Shown one piece after another: positions 1 to 12,245 of a stretch of 64,000 nt of DNA (positions are counted from its first letter, which is position 1; every line of letters starts with the position of its first letter). Source of the stretch: Cruorifilaria tuberocauda. Taxonomy: Eukaryota > Nematoda > Chromadorea > Rhabditida > Onchocercidae. The notes under the pieces were generated by a model. That model was not told the origin of the DNA. It saw only the letters and a program-made list of their open reading frames with translations, and did not search any database. The DNA lies in NCBI GenBank assembly GCA_013365365.1, contig JABVXU010000318.1:1-64000 (forward strand), read 5' to 3'. The position numbers and the translations under genes were made by a program.

Positions 1-288
1 ATTAGTATATCAGTATATTAGTATATTAGTATATCAGTATATTAGTATATCAGTACATTAGTATATTAGTATATCAGTATATTAGTATATTAGTACATTA
101 GTATATTAGTACATTAGTACATTAGTATATTAGTATATTAGTATATCAGTACATTAGTATATTAGTACATTAGTATATCAGTATATTAGTATATTAGTAT
201 ATCAGTATATTAGTATATCAGTACATTAGTATATTAGTATATCAGTATATTAGTATATCAGTATATTAGTATATCATTATATTAGTAT
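1..288. repeat. 8-bp tandem satellite (36 units of ATYAGTAY)
   Basis: Read in steps of eight from base 1, the sequence is 36 consecutive units of the form AT(T/C)AGTA(T/C). Two positions vary: base 3 (T or C) and base 8 (T or C). Only one unit departs from this (ATCATTAT near 273-280). The array probably continues beyond the left edge of the window. From 289 to about 370 it decays into related TTAGTAT/TTAGCAT words. Nothing suggests that it is transcribed. Confidence 0.95.
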
Positions 289-579
289 ATCAGTTAGTAT
301 ATTAGCATAGCTGTATATTAGTATATATTAGTATTAGCATTAGCATTAAGTATTATTAGTATTAGTGTTACTAATGTAAATATATTAATTTATAGCAGTA
401 TAATTAATATCAATGATTTATAGTAATTTTAATAATTATTTCGTTTAATAGTTATAATTTTTTTTTGGTTTATATAAGGTTATCATAATTATCATTGTTA
501 TTATCGTAATAATAAAAAAAGTAAAATTTTGCATTTCAGGTTTTTTTTTGTTCTTTGCTATTCATTTTTAATTGTTTAG
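289..579. other. Degenerate repeat flank, probable intron
   Basis: This stretch holds the decayed edge of the 8-bp array, then AT-rich sequence with a T-rich run leading to the acceptor-like TTTAATTGTTTAG at 567-579. No reading frame is visible. It is probably the last intron of the gene whose terminal exon follows. Confidence 0.4.
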
Positions 580-681
580 ACAACGCCTAATGATTATGTA
601 TCGGAAGGAAGCTATGATTCGTTAAGTTCCAATGATATTCAATTATCATCAAAGAATGCTAAAGCGATCACTCATTGTTGA
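580..681 (+). CDS. Terminal exon of an unidentified plus-strand gene
   Basis: A T-rich stretch ending in TTGTTTAG is followed at 580 by 34 in-frame codons ending in TGA (679-681). The peptide is polar and Ser/Asn/Asp-rich, starting TTPNDYVSEGSYDSLSSND and ending in ITHC. It has the look of a disordered C-terminal tail, and base composition is clearly more complex than the flanks. All other exons would lie left of the window, beyond the 8-bp array. I do not recognise the family. A chance reading frame behind a chance AG is the alternative. Confidence 0.45.
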   Translation, partial: TTPNDYVSEGSYDSLSSNDIQLSSKNAKAITHC

Positions 682-1811
682 AAAATAATCATAGCGATCA
701 ATATATCCGGTTTTATTTGTGATCAATATATCTGGTTTCATTTCGACAAACCTCAAATTCTGAATTTATATTTTTTTCAAATTAAACTTTGGATAATTTG
801 ATTTTTCTTTTTATTGTTAAACCAATTTTTTTTGACATTATATACATATGAGATAATGAAGTGATTAATCCTAAATATGTTAAATTAAGCTTAATGCTGA
901 TTAATTGATCTGGACAATGAATTTATATTCGTAAGTGTTCACTGTTTCTGAATTCTTCCATTCATTACCGCAATGTCGGGTTTTGATTTTGCATTCATTG
1001 GTAACTACCGGAAAAAAAAATTGCATACCGTATTGAATTTTAACCGGTAACATTCTACGGTAATCCTGTAATTGTATAGTAGATCTATATTTTAATTTTT
1101 TTTTCTTTTTTCCTGTTTTGAGTAGTTTTCTTTTTAAGTTCTCTTCAATTTTTCCTTTTTTTAAATAGCGATGAAATCTTTACAGTATTTTTTTCTTCTT
1201 CAATGCATACCGTATTGAGTGTTAATCGGAAGCATCCTACGGTAATTCTATATTGTGAATGTATTTAATTAATGCTTTATTTTGTTTAATAATTTTGGTA
1301 ATTCGCTTCAATCTTTGTTTTTTTCTTTTTTTTATTCACTGATACAAATTTTTATAATAATGTAATTAATTTCTTTAGAAGAAGCAATGTATCAGTGATC
1401 ATTTTAAAATTAAAATTTAAAATTAAGATGAAAAAGCCCTCGCAATTAAATCAATTCATGTAATTTTCATCAAAAATTCCGGAGGATATTCGGGAAATTT
1501 CATCATGAGATAAATTTATGAACTTTTTTTTCAATCTCAAGAAACAATTTTATTTGTTTCGGATCACCTTAGTGTATCTTTCTTATGTTAAATTAATAAC
1601 TTTAAAAAGGAAAGAAAAAGAAACTTCAGACATTCTCTAATTATTATTGTTTATTTAAAAAGAAAAATGCCGTTTTAAGCTTGTTCTAAGCTATTCTAAG
1701 CTTGAGCTTCATCCCATAGTGTATTCTCTAAGCTTGAGCTTTATCTTGAGCTTCATACTGTGCATATTTATATATAAATCATGTTTATCAATTTTACTTT
1801 ATTTTCTGAAT
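682..1811. other. AT-rich stretch with a duplicated 57-bp segment
   Basis: No convincing exon is visible. The notable content is a direct repeat at 1022-1078 and 1204-1260, both starting GCATACCGTATTGA and containing a CCTACGGTAAT or TCTACGGTAAT word. It may be the 3'UTR and spacer of the 580-681 gene or an intron leading to the exon at about 1812. Confidence 0.4.
1022..1260. repeat. Pair of ~57-bp direct repeats, 182 bp apart
   Basis: The segments 1022-1078 and 1204-1260 align from GCATACCGTATTGA to the word TACGGTAAT and a few bases beyond, with roughly a fifth of positions changed. Sequence between and around them does not align. They look like two old copies of one small element. Confidence 0.65.
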
Positions 1812-1979
1812 AGAAGAAAATACTGCAATCGTATTGAACAATCTGTAAAAGCGGACGTATTATTCTCGTTAATACAGGATTGTATCCAGAAATATGGAAA
1901 GTATCAATTCTTATCAGTACTACCACCTGTTTTTTATCATTTAACATCTGATGGTACTACCACAATTTTAGAATTTTGA
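1812..1979 (+). CDS. Possible terminal exon, unidentified protein
   Basis: After the acceptor-like TTTTCTGAATAG an open frame runs to TGA at 1977-1979 and encodes about 55 residues. It includes the helix-like part RIEQSVKADVLFSLIQDCIQ and ends SDGTTTILEF. Codon use is richer than in the surrounding DNA. It could be an alternative last exon of the gene represented by 580-681 or the end of a second gene. No ATG-initiated version makes sense, because upstream in-frame sequence is low-complexity and hydrophobic. Family not recognised. Confidence 0.35.
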   Translation, partial: RRKYCNRIEQSVKADVLFSLIQDCIQKYGKYQFLSVLPPVFYHLTSDGTTTILEF

Positions 1980-2725
1980 AACGCTGACGTAAAATAGACT
2001 ACTAGATGAAGAGTTTTAAGAAAATCAATCAAGTTAAAAGAAATCTTTTATGAAGTTCAAATCTTTACAAAATGTCAATAGACAAAAATGCATAAATGAA
2101 GGTATTGCTGTGTGCAGATAACATTTTAAAAATAAAATAAAACTCATCATTCAGTAAAATTAAATTTAGAAATTGAACCGGAACATGTTTCATATAAAAA
2201 CAAGTTATATTACAATACCCGAAATTGTTACAAGTAATATGGATGATATCATAAATGTTACAAAGTTGAACATTTCTTTTTCAAATATTTTAAAAAAGAA
2301 AGACAATAATTCCTGCTGAATGTACCTGAGATAGCCATATTATAAAGTGATAAATGGTTACCGATTCTCAAATTATAATGATTAATTATCGATAAGAATA
2401 ATTAATAGCTGATAACTGACATAGAAGAAGAAGAAAGAGGAAAAAGGTAAAATAGTAATTCTTGAGTTATTATTATTATTCATTCAATATATTCAAACAA
2501 TGGATATTTTTATAATAATTGAACAAGACGCTCACCGAACTGTTATTTACATTGAAGAAGAGAGAGATTTAACAAATATTATCGTTATTTCACAAAAAAT
2601 TTAGATTTTTCAGAATCGATCAAATATTTGAACAAATATTTTAATATTGTTGGCAACAAATTAACAAATATTGTTAAAAACAGCGAAATAAATCTTCGTA
2701 TTTTAAATTTATTCTAAACGCAGCT
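1980..2725. other. Convergent intergenic region
   Basis: AT-rich spacer between plus-strand terminal exons and the 3' end of the minus-strand chromodomain gene. I see no coding signal. It should contain both 3'UTRs and polyadenylation sites. Confidence 0.5.
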
Positions 2726-5700
2726 TCATTCTTTCATTTCAGCTTTTTTAATGAGCGTTAAAAGTAATGCTGGAGAAATTTGTACATGCCAGAGTTGTAA
2801 AACGGCGAGATCATTCGTTTTATTGATATAATCATTTGGAGTATATGATAATTTCACGTGTACTCGTGTACCTAAAGTGATATAATTTTCGAAAGTATAA
2901 TTTTTACGCTTTCTATTCTTTTCTTTCAAATATTTTTGCAATATTATTACACGGCAATCACGCTAGACTAAAATAGAAAGACTATTAACTTATCAATTTT
3001 GACTTATTGATTGGAAAAAAATTTAATTTGATCTGTGAATAAGCAAGCAATCGCTTATATCATTTTAAAAGATTTCGCCCTTACCTATTTTGTATTCATG
3101 TGGAAACCAATAAATGCAACTGTTATCATCGTGAAGTATACAAATCAAATCCAATTCACCATTTTGATTATCAAAATGAAACCTTCAAGAAAAAGACTTA
3201 TTATTTCCGTCAATTCTTTCTTAAATAAATGATCAAATCTTTTATATTAATTGGAAATAAATTAATCTCACCTAATATTTAAATTTTAACTTTAAAAAAA
3301 ATGCTAAAACATAAAAATACTCAGTGAGAAAATAAGAAAAAACAGTTAGCACTTTTTTTTAAAATTCGTTAAGGTACATACTAGTAAGCATTAAAGGAAA
3401 ATTTTAAAGATTAAATTGCTAAATATAGGGAAAAACTAAGTTAATTTAATGATAATGAAAGTAATACTCACTGCAAATGTTTATGAAACTGAACAGGTAA
3501 ATGACGTTGATGAATACCGATATTCATAATACTTTCAGCTGATGATAAACGAAATGAATGAATAACCAATATCTAAAATAACATATCATTTATTAATTTA
3601 ACATTATTAAAATGCTAATGCAAGTGATAAAAATGTTAATGTTAATGTTAATGTATTTAATTGCAATGTTAATGTTAATGTTAATGTATTTAATTGCAAT
3701 GTTAATGTTAATGTATTTAATGTATTTTTTGCAGGAATAATAATAGTATGATAGTATCGATAACATAGCTGCAAGAATTAAAGCCATTGAATTCGCATTT
3801 GTACATCATATCTCTGATAACTATATCATCTTTTCTCGTAATCACTTCAATCAATCAAACCAAAGTATCTTCAATCAAAGTAATCTTCAATCACTTCAAT
3901 CAAACTAATCAAATTTTACATATAAAAACGAAATGAAACTAATATTAAAATTTATTACATGTGATTTATTTGATGAAAATGGCGTTGCTGATAATGATTC
4001 ATTTGATGAAACAGTGAGACATATCTGAAATTTATCGTGATAAATTCCTTTCTCAAGAAGAATTATAAGAAACTGGGAAATTTGATATAACTGTCATAGA
4101 TAAAATTGTATTTCGTTAGCTTCAAACGATTTGTAAATGAAAATTCTTAATAAATGATATGTGGGAATACACTTTGTAGGTATGCTTAAATGCACATCGT
4201 TAATAGAAAATAATCATTAATATTACGATTAGCAAAAAAAAAATCAATAAATTGAAGGTTCTGAAAGATGAAAAAAAAAAAGTTAGTGAAAATTTTGATG
4301 AAAAATAAAGCATTGAATACATTTCGATCAATTTGGCCGATATGATGCAAACAAATATTTGATATCGGAAAGATATCACTATCATGTGTAAATTTTGCTC
4401 GATGCTCCTTCAATAGTGCCATTGTCCAGCAATGAATATTGAAATTTAGATTGTCCAAATATGTATTTATTGATTTTACAATCTGCAAAAATTATTTACT
4501 AAATAAGAAACAAAAAAGATAAGCAAATTATTCGTTATTAAATTAATAAAAGTTGAAAATTTTTTTTTTTAATTTATTAATTTGACAATGAATGATTTGT
4601 TTATCTAAAAATATAATTTTTGATGATATGTTGAAATTTTAAAAATTGTACGAAAAAGATTTATTTATCCTCAAACTTCCAAAATCTAAACAACCAATAA
4701 AACAAATAAACAATCAAAGAATGCAATTTTAAACATAATAAACATTGAAATCATAGATCCGTGATGAATTGAAGAATATCATCAAATGTCAAATACATAC
4801 AAATCGACTTTTTTATTTTATAAAGTATAGAAAATTTTGAAAGATTTAATTGATAAGTTTGAATTCATAATAAAATTTTCAATGCTGCAAAAAGTATCGA
4901 ATAATTTAAACCTTGGAAGTATGTTCGTGTAGATTATCGTTTGGTAACTTTTTGATACGTTTTACTTTAAAACCACTTAAAATCAAATGTAATGCCTGAA
5001 ATATGCAATTTACCAATTTAACGTATTCTTCGTTGATCCTAAAATTTATTGTGAAATAGATCACTTCATTCATAGGTTTTATTAGATTTCCTTTTCAATA
5101 AGAACAATAAATTAACTCGCGTTAAACAATTTGGAATATCTAGCTTTCCGAAAAAAAGCGGAATAACTTTATCAATGTAAAATATCTGTGTATTTAAATT
5201 ATCATTGTAACTGCAAAATTTATGTTATAGAGATTCTTTACATTAATGTACTGTAAATGATTAGTAATAAATTCCGTTTTATCATCAGATTTCTCTTCAA
5301 AGGATAATGTAGTCATTCCTTAACTATCTCTTTTATGCCTATATGATTTGAAATTGATAATTTAAATAATTTAAATTGATATTCGGAAATGATAATTTAA
5401 ACAAAAATAACTTACTGCCTCAGTATTCCCATTCAGTACACACTGTTCTATAGGATGGATTTTTGTACAGCCTATATTGATACCTAAAAAAAATGTTTAA
5501 AAATATATTCAGCTCGTTTTTATGTTGATAAATTAATCGATTAATTAAAATAGAAAGTTTGTGAAGATTCATTTTAAAAAATTCCTTATTTATTGATTAA
5601 CAAAGACGCAATAGCTATCAGTACTAAATAATTTAACATAAATATTGAATGAATTTTATTTTATCATCATTATTAATTAAGAGAGTAAATTTGACTCGAG

Positions 5701-8700
5701 AAATTATAATTAAATATAATTGTAAGATGTAAAATTACAAAATGTAATCAAGACTTTTTCATTAATTCAATTCACAACTACTGAAAATGTATTAAGTATT
5801 CTTGAGTACATTCAATAAGTCATATCTTGTTTAATTACACTCCGATATCATATTTAGGTTAAATTTAGCAAATGACAAATACTTTTAAAGAATTGGAAAT
5901 AAGCAAAAGTGGTACCATATTTGATAAGTGTATCGAGAAGACAAAATCCACCACCACTGCAAGCTATTCCAATGATAATATCCAAAAATCGATTGTTTGT
6001 TTCATGATTTAAACGTTCAAATAATTTTGCTCGATATTTCAGTGAAAGGCATGATAATGAAATTTCAAGAATACTAAAGAAAAGAGAAAGAAGGAGGAGA
6101 AAGAAATGAAATTTAGAAAAATAAATTATATTCGTTAAGTATTAAGTAAATATTAAATAATTACTGAATATTAACTGATTATGGTATAAATAAAATACGG
6201 TAAAAAAAAATTTCTTACCCACATCTATCATGTTTGGGTGCATAGCAATTATTTGATAACATTTGAATAAATTTAGAAATATTTTCATTTGCGGTAAACA
6301 AGGCCTAAAAAACATCGAATAGAATTCGTAAATACTGCTATCATTGATTGTTATTCATTCATTTTTATTGATAAATTTCAAAGCTAATTTTAATCATTAT
6401 CACTTTTATCAATACTAATTTCTATCAATTATTTATAGCTTGCTAAATTCTTTACGGTTACATGTCTTGATTTTTTTGATCATGGAAATATACATATGAA
6501 GTTTATATCATATATAATACGGAAGCTATATTTTAGTATACTAAATGATTAAATGTGTAAAATTCACTTTAAATTACATTATTATTAAATTACACTATTA
6601 TTTAAATTACATCCTTGTAAAGAAATTTTTCTGCTAAGAAATTCCAGTATTTCTTCCATCTGCGAGAGAATGCGATATATTTTAATTGAGTAAACTTTTA
6701 GATTTACCTATTTTTGAGATAAGGATAATAATTCATCCGAACCTTAATCTTAATATGTGTTTCGAATTTCGAATTAATACTTCCATCGAATTACTATATA
6801 TATATATATGTTTTGTTTCGAATTATATATATATGTACTTTTTCGAATTACTAAATATATTATACGAATTCAACCATAGTGATAATATATCATTATCATC
6901 TTGTGGAATTTTATAAATATAACTTACGAAAATAATTTCATCGAAATTTTCAGAAGTTGAAATACACCACTGCTTCATAATTCGTAATTGTTTTAGAAAT
7001 TCAAATGTATTTTGTTCTGTTAAACATTTACGCAACTGAGAATAATGTTTTTCGAAAATTTTGCTCTGCAAAAAAATTTTTCATCTTAAATCAATTAGAG
7101 AAATGGTATATTCTGAGTTCTTTATCATAACTTGTTACTATATCGAAAATTTCCCGATATCTCACAATTACTAGACAAAAAAGGAGGGGGAGACGGGGAG
7201 GGAGGGAGGGAGAGAAAGAGAGAGAGAGAGAGGGAATCTGATATAATTTTGAATAACAGGAATAGTTGTATTGATTGAATATTTGAGGTTAACTTCTCCT
7301 GCTTAATTAAGCTATTTAATTAAGATGATTGAACTATTTTGCATAATTTCAACGTATTCATTTCATGAAATATGATTTCGATTAATTAAGTTTATCATTT
7401 CTGCAATGTCATTTTTGATTTACTAATTTATTGCACCTCGGGCATGAAAATAATCTCGCACTTCAAAATTTGTCCTTTATGAAGTTATCATTGATAGAAA
7501 ATATCTATTAGTGATAGAGATGGTTTATATCAATCATTATCACAAAGGAGTTATATGTAAATAATAAAAAAAACCTGTCTAATGATCCTTAAGAGAATAT
7601 GGTCTAGTTCATATGCTTTTGCTTTTTGTATTTGCCATAACGGTGAACGAAGATTGTAATTGCGAATTTTCCTGAAAATAAGTATGTTCCCGGTTAATTA
7701 TTATCAATCCTTACTTTGCACATAACATTACTTGAAATAAGCTATAGATAAATAACCTACAGATATATTATCAGCCTATATATTTAGTATTTAAAATAGT
7801 ATTTACTAAAATAAAATTAAAGTAGTAAATAGTATTTAAAAAAAAAAAGAAAAAGTAAAAGAATGTTAATTATTAAACAAAGCTTTAAACAATTTTATAA
7901 ATTGCTTATATTGAAATATGCTTATATTCAAAATTTAAATATATTTACATTCAAATATGATAAAGTATTCTATTCCCTTCAAATTTATTGAAAAAATTTT
8001 AAAAGAAAAAAGGAAAAAATAGCTATAATCATAGTATTCATTTTTATGAAACAAAATATTATACATGTATTAGAAGAATAATATAAATCAGTGATATGAT
8101 ATCAATTCCATAACTAATCATAATATAACTTACATCCAAAACATACGAAGAATACAGCCTTCTTCAAGTTTTTTTGCTACAAATGCTAATTCAGATTGTG
8201 CTATAGCAGAGGATATTTTTGTTCCTTTTAAAAAATTTTGATCATCAAGAAATTCTTCACTATCACCCATATCATACGATTTTTGCTTCTGAAAATAATT
8301 ATTTAATAAGTGAATAATCATATAGAGAGGATAATTTCGATGAATTTCATAATAGTTTATTTTGTTGCCTTCAGTATATGGAAAAAAAATTTGAATCCTT
8401 TCATTTCTAAATAGTAAATCAATAATTGCATTAAACTTATAATCCTAATTAATTAATGAAAGGAAAAGTAGACGGTATAACTTTACGAATGGTAATTTCT
8501 CATTCTCTCTTATACTACAATATAAAAAAAAATAATAATGTAATAATAAAATTACTCGTAGCACTTTGTCAATAATTGGTGAAACAGAACGAGTACGATT
8601 AGTATTAGCAGTAAATCCATCACTGGTCATTTCGATATATTTTCTTATCGGTCTATGAGCTAAATGATTAGCATCTTTTTTTAACTCCTGAAATTTTCTA

Positions 8701-11689
8701 AATCTAGGAAATAAATTTTTCAATAAAAGAATTGATAATTTTACTAGGTAAATTTGAAAAAATTAATTTACTTTTTAACTTTTTTGCAAAGATCGAAATA
8801 AGATCAAAGTTAGTGTTATTTCAGAAACGAAACTTATCTTTATGCTAAAATTCTTAAGTGCTATCATTTTAAATAAAATTTCAAGATTTTCTTTTGCATA
8901 ATATACATAAGAAATATTCAACCAACTTCTTTTTCCTTCCAGTTTTTCCATTCTTTAATATTATCTACTCAGGTTATTGAAAATCTTAAGAAGAAAAAAC
9001 CTACCTTCTTTCCATTCTGATACCTTGACGTATATGGTACATCAAGCTTTTTCTCACTCGTGACCAATCTCGTACAGTCAAACTTTTTCTTTTGAAAGAT
9101 AAATGTTGGATTATTTTAATGAATGATGAAAGGTTGGAAATTTTATATTTCGATTTTTTAATCACAAGATTAACCGATTTTTTTAAATAATATATCTTCA
9201 CCACTTGTTACTTATAGCTTATCACTACTGGCTATATTCCCGCTTTTCGATTGCAAAAAGGATAAAGTGTTTATTTTTGCTTAATTTAAAAAGCATAATC
9301 AATTCAAATTATACTGAGAAAGAATATGGTAAACTTCTTACATTCCTTCTTTTTTTTTCAATTTAAGCTCTATATTTTAGAATTTGAATAAAAATTCAGT
9401 TTTTCTTTTTATCCTTCATAACCTAGTAGTGTTTGCTGAACAATTATAGGGAGTAGAATGGAATGATAAAGAAGAAAAATTGTCTAGAAATTACTTCGTT
9501 ACAACGAAACCACCATGTCTTCTTGCAATCTATCTTTCGAGCACACTTCACAACATCATTATAATCATAATGTTCACATTTTCGTTTATTTCCTCTTAAA
9601 TTCACTTTTTTATCATTTTCCTAAAAATTAATTTAATACATGATAATCAACGTTTGATTACTACATGCGTTTAAAGTGTTTTTTTTTAATTTTTAAATCA
9701 AATCGATTAATTTTAAAAAAAGAATTAAAGGATATTTATGAGCATTTAGAATAAATTAAATGTCAGTAATTAAGAAAAAACCATAGCAGAGAGAGAGAGA
9801 GAGGGAGAGAGAAAGAGAAAGGGAAAAATAAAGGCAGAAAGTGGAAAAAAGTTATTCATTAATTATTTTATAATTTTTAGTAGTAGCTTTTGTTCATCCT
9901 CCGTTTTTCCTACTTCATTACCTTCATATTTTGGTAATTTTACCAAAAAAGAAAATAAAAAAGATTAAATAAAATTAGATGAATAGCAAGTAAAGTAAGA
10001 AAATAAAAATGAAAATAAAAAGTCTTAGAACTGATTTCATCTTGGCTTATCATTCACAGTTTTTTTCGAAGATTGGATTGAAATTGTAAAAGAAAAAAGG
10101 CACTTGACAATATCGCCATGTATAAAAATAAAATAAAATACTGGATAATTGTTTACAAATTAAAAAAACGAAAATTAATTGTTTATTAAGTTTAGAAATT
10201 GATTAAAATAAGATAAGATGAATCTGAACCACCTCTTCGGTTTCTGAATCAATCAGAAACTTTGTTTTTTTCCTTGGACACTTTTCATTATCACTCTTAG
10301 AAATCGTTTGTTCTTTTCCTTCTTCATTGCTTCTATTATCAGTATCATCTGTACTATCTGTTTCTTCACTGCTATCACTGCGAGGTGCTGAATTAATGAA
10401 ATTAAAATAGAAAATGATTGAATAAAATCTTGAAAAAGACGAAAAATCACTTGATTTCATCAAATGGAATTTTTTTTTTTAAAAATAATGAATTTTTAAC
10501 AAACTCTGATTTTTTAAAGAATCAAAATTTTACTAAATCTCGAAAATTACGAAACTTATCATTCTCAAAAAAAAAGTGAGAGCATTTCCTCACGAAACTT
10601 GGTAAAATGTTGCTTTTTTTCTTTCTTATCCAGTCCATTTCATTTATTATATTTGAAATGTTTTATACTAACAGAATTTTAATATCTTTTAATATTATAG
10701 AAGTTAGCTATCACCAAGACTTTCAGCTATTAATATCTGAAATTGATGTGATAGCTAAATTTTTAAAAAATTTAGAAAATTATAACAAAAATTTAGGCGA
10801 ATTTAATAAAATCAAGCGCTGAATCAAACATTTCTATCATTTATTAAATCTTTTTTTCAGAATTTAATCATTGTCTGCAATTTACTGATAATTGGATTAT
10901 GATCTTAAATATAATAAAAATATGAAAAGCTAAGATTAAATTTCAAAAGTATGAAAAATTAAGATTGAAATTTGATCAAAATAAGGTTAGAATAAAATTA
11001 AAATTTAATAAAAGTATGCGTGATTTAAAATATTTCCGCCAATTATTGCATAAATTATTCAGAGCTTACGAATTAAATGGATTAAATTATGCTTTCGTGC
11101 ATATTCTTTAAAGACCTCAACGTGCTTAATGGATTGTAACGGTTCCCAAGTATCCTCACCCGGAAAACCTTTCCAGTGAACCTGAAAATGCATTAAGATT
11201 GATCAAGCTGTCAAATAATATAAGTATCATCCAATCTGTTCATAGATAAATTAATGATTTTCATAGATGAAAAGAAAACAGATGGTTGGATTATCGGAAA
11301 ATACTAGACGAATAAGAGAGGACAAAAAAAAATTTTCTAATGAAACAAAAACATACACGAAAAAATGGACTATTATGAGGAATATTTCGTCGATCGATCA
11401 ATTTTTTACGTCGTAATTCACCGTAACTGAAGTTAATAATAAGTAATAAATTAAAATTAACTTAAAAAAGAGAGTAATGATTCAAAAAGTAATACAGATG
11501 ATTATTTTCAAAATATTGAAATGCCATATGTATTATTTACCATTTGTGATCAATAATCTCTTGCACAATAAATACTCCATCTGGAAGGGTTGTTTCATCA
11601 TCCGTTATTGATGAACTTGATCCCGACGATATTTCCAATTTTAATCTTATATCATCTGTCTCATCGTCCGATGAATCAAGAATTTTCAT
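2726..11689 (-). CDS. Chromodomain protein with ankyrin-like C-terminal half
   Basis: About 17 exons, in order: 11689-11541, 11426-11357, 11181-11070, 10387-10233, 9620-9495, 9195-9005, 8697-8556, 8288-8134, 7671-7575, 7065-6928, 6304-6223, 6074-5916, 5483-5416, 4995-4912, 4482-4321, 3572-3472 and about 2912-2726. This predicts about 725 residues. The first three exons hold a chromodomain: PDGVFIVQEIIDHK, then RVHWKGFPGEDTWEP. The aromatic cage is visible as F, W and F. Next come an acidic Ser/Asp/Glu stretch (exon 4), a basic region and helical exons. Around exons 12-14, segments such as LLDTLIKYGINIG and CVLNGNTEA look like degenerate ankyrin repeats. Chromodomain plus ankyrin is the layout of MPP8 (MPHOSPH8), a reader of methylated H3K9, but the relationship is tentative. 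ATG at 11689 is chosen because upstream frame soon meets stops. The donor of exon 11 (T|GTGGGT) and the acceptor of the last exon are weak and set only by reading phase. Confidence 0.75.
3633..3722. repeat. 33-bp tandem repeat built of TTAATG hexamers
   Basis: Units start at 3633, 3666 and 3699. Each contains two or three copies of TTAATG followed by TATTTAATTGCA, so the period is 33 bp (11 codons) with hexamer sub-repeats. It lies in the intron between the last two well-supported exons of the chromodomain gene. On the minus strand it stays open as a repetitive Ile/Asn peptide, which I take as low-complexity chance. Confidence 0.85.
7176..7237. repeat. Purine (GGA/GA) tract in intron
   Basis: Runs of GGGAGG followed by (AG)n with only one or two pyrimidines. 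It lies in the intron between exons 9 and 10 of the chromodomain gene. On the transcribed minus strand it is a CT-rich polypyrimidine run. Confidence 0.85.
9789..9829. repeat. AG-rich microsatellite
   Basis: An (AG)n run mixed with GAAAG, inside the intron between exons 4 and 5 of the chromodomain gene. Confidence 0.8.
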
Positions 11690-12000
11690 TAGACCATAAA
11701 TTTTTTCCACTATATAATTTCTCTATCATAAATAAAATTTTATTAAAAGTTTAAAAAGAAAAAAGAAAAATTTGCTACACGACGTTTCAAGAAATTATTC
11801 ACGAAAATAGGGTGAAAAAAAAAATTATTTTTCATACAATGAAGAAAAAAGAAAAACGAAAATATGTCATTTAATCGATAGATTCACATGATTTGCATTT
11901 TTTAGAAATTGATAAAAATCTTTGCAAATATTCTCTATCAAATATTTTAAACTGTGGAAAAATGTGAATAGCTTTTATAATATCTCTTATTTTCAATCAA

Positions 12001-12245
12001 AACAGTAATTACGAATACACCTATTATTGTACTCTTAATTAAGCATTCCATAAAAACAGTAATTACAAATACACCTATTGTTGTACTCTTAATTAAGCAT
12101 TCAATAAAAACAGTAATTACAAATACACCTATTGTTGTACTCTTAATTAAGCATTCAATATAAACAGTAATTACAAATACACCTATTGTTGTACTCTTAA
12201 TTAATCATTCAATAAGAACAGTAATTATGAATACAACTATTCTTG
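12001..12245. repeat. 54-bp tandem repeat, about 4.5 copies
   Basis: The word AACAGTAATTA recurs at 12001, 12055, 12109, 12163 and 12217, exactly 54 bp apart. Each unit continues with AATACACCTATTGTTGTACT and ACTCTTAATTAAGCATTC. Copies differ by only a few bases, with the first and last most diverged. It lies about 310 bp upstream of the chromodomain gene ATG. Confidence 0.95.
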
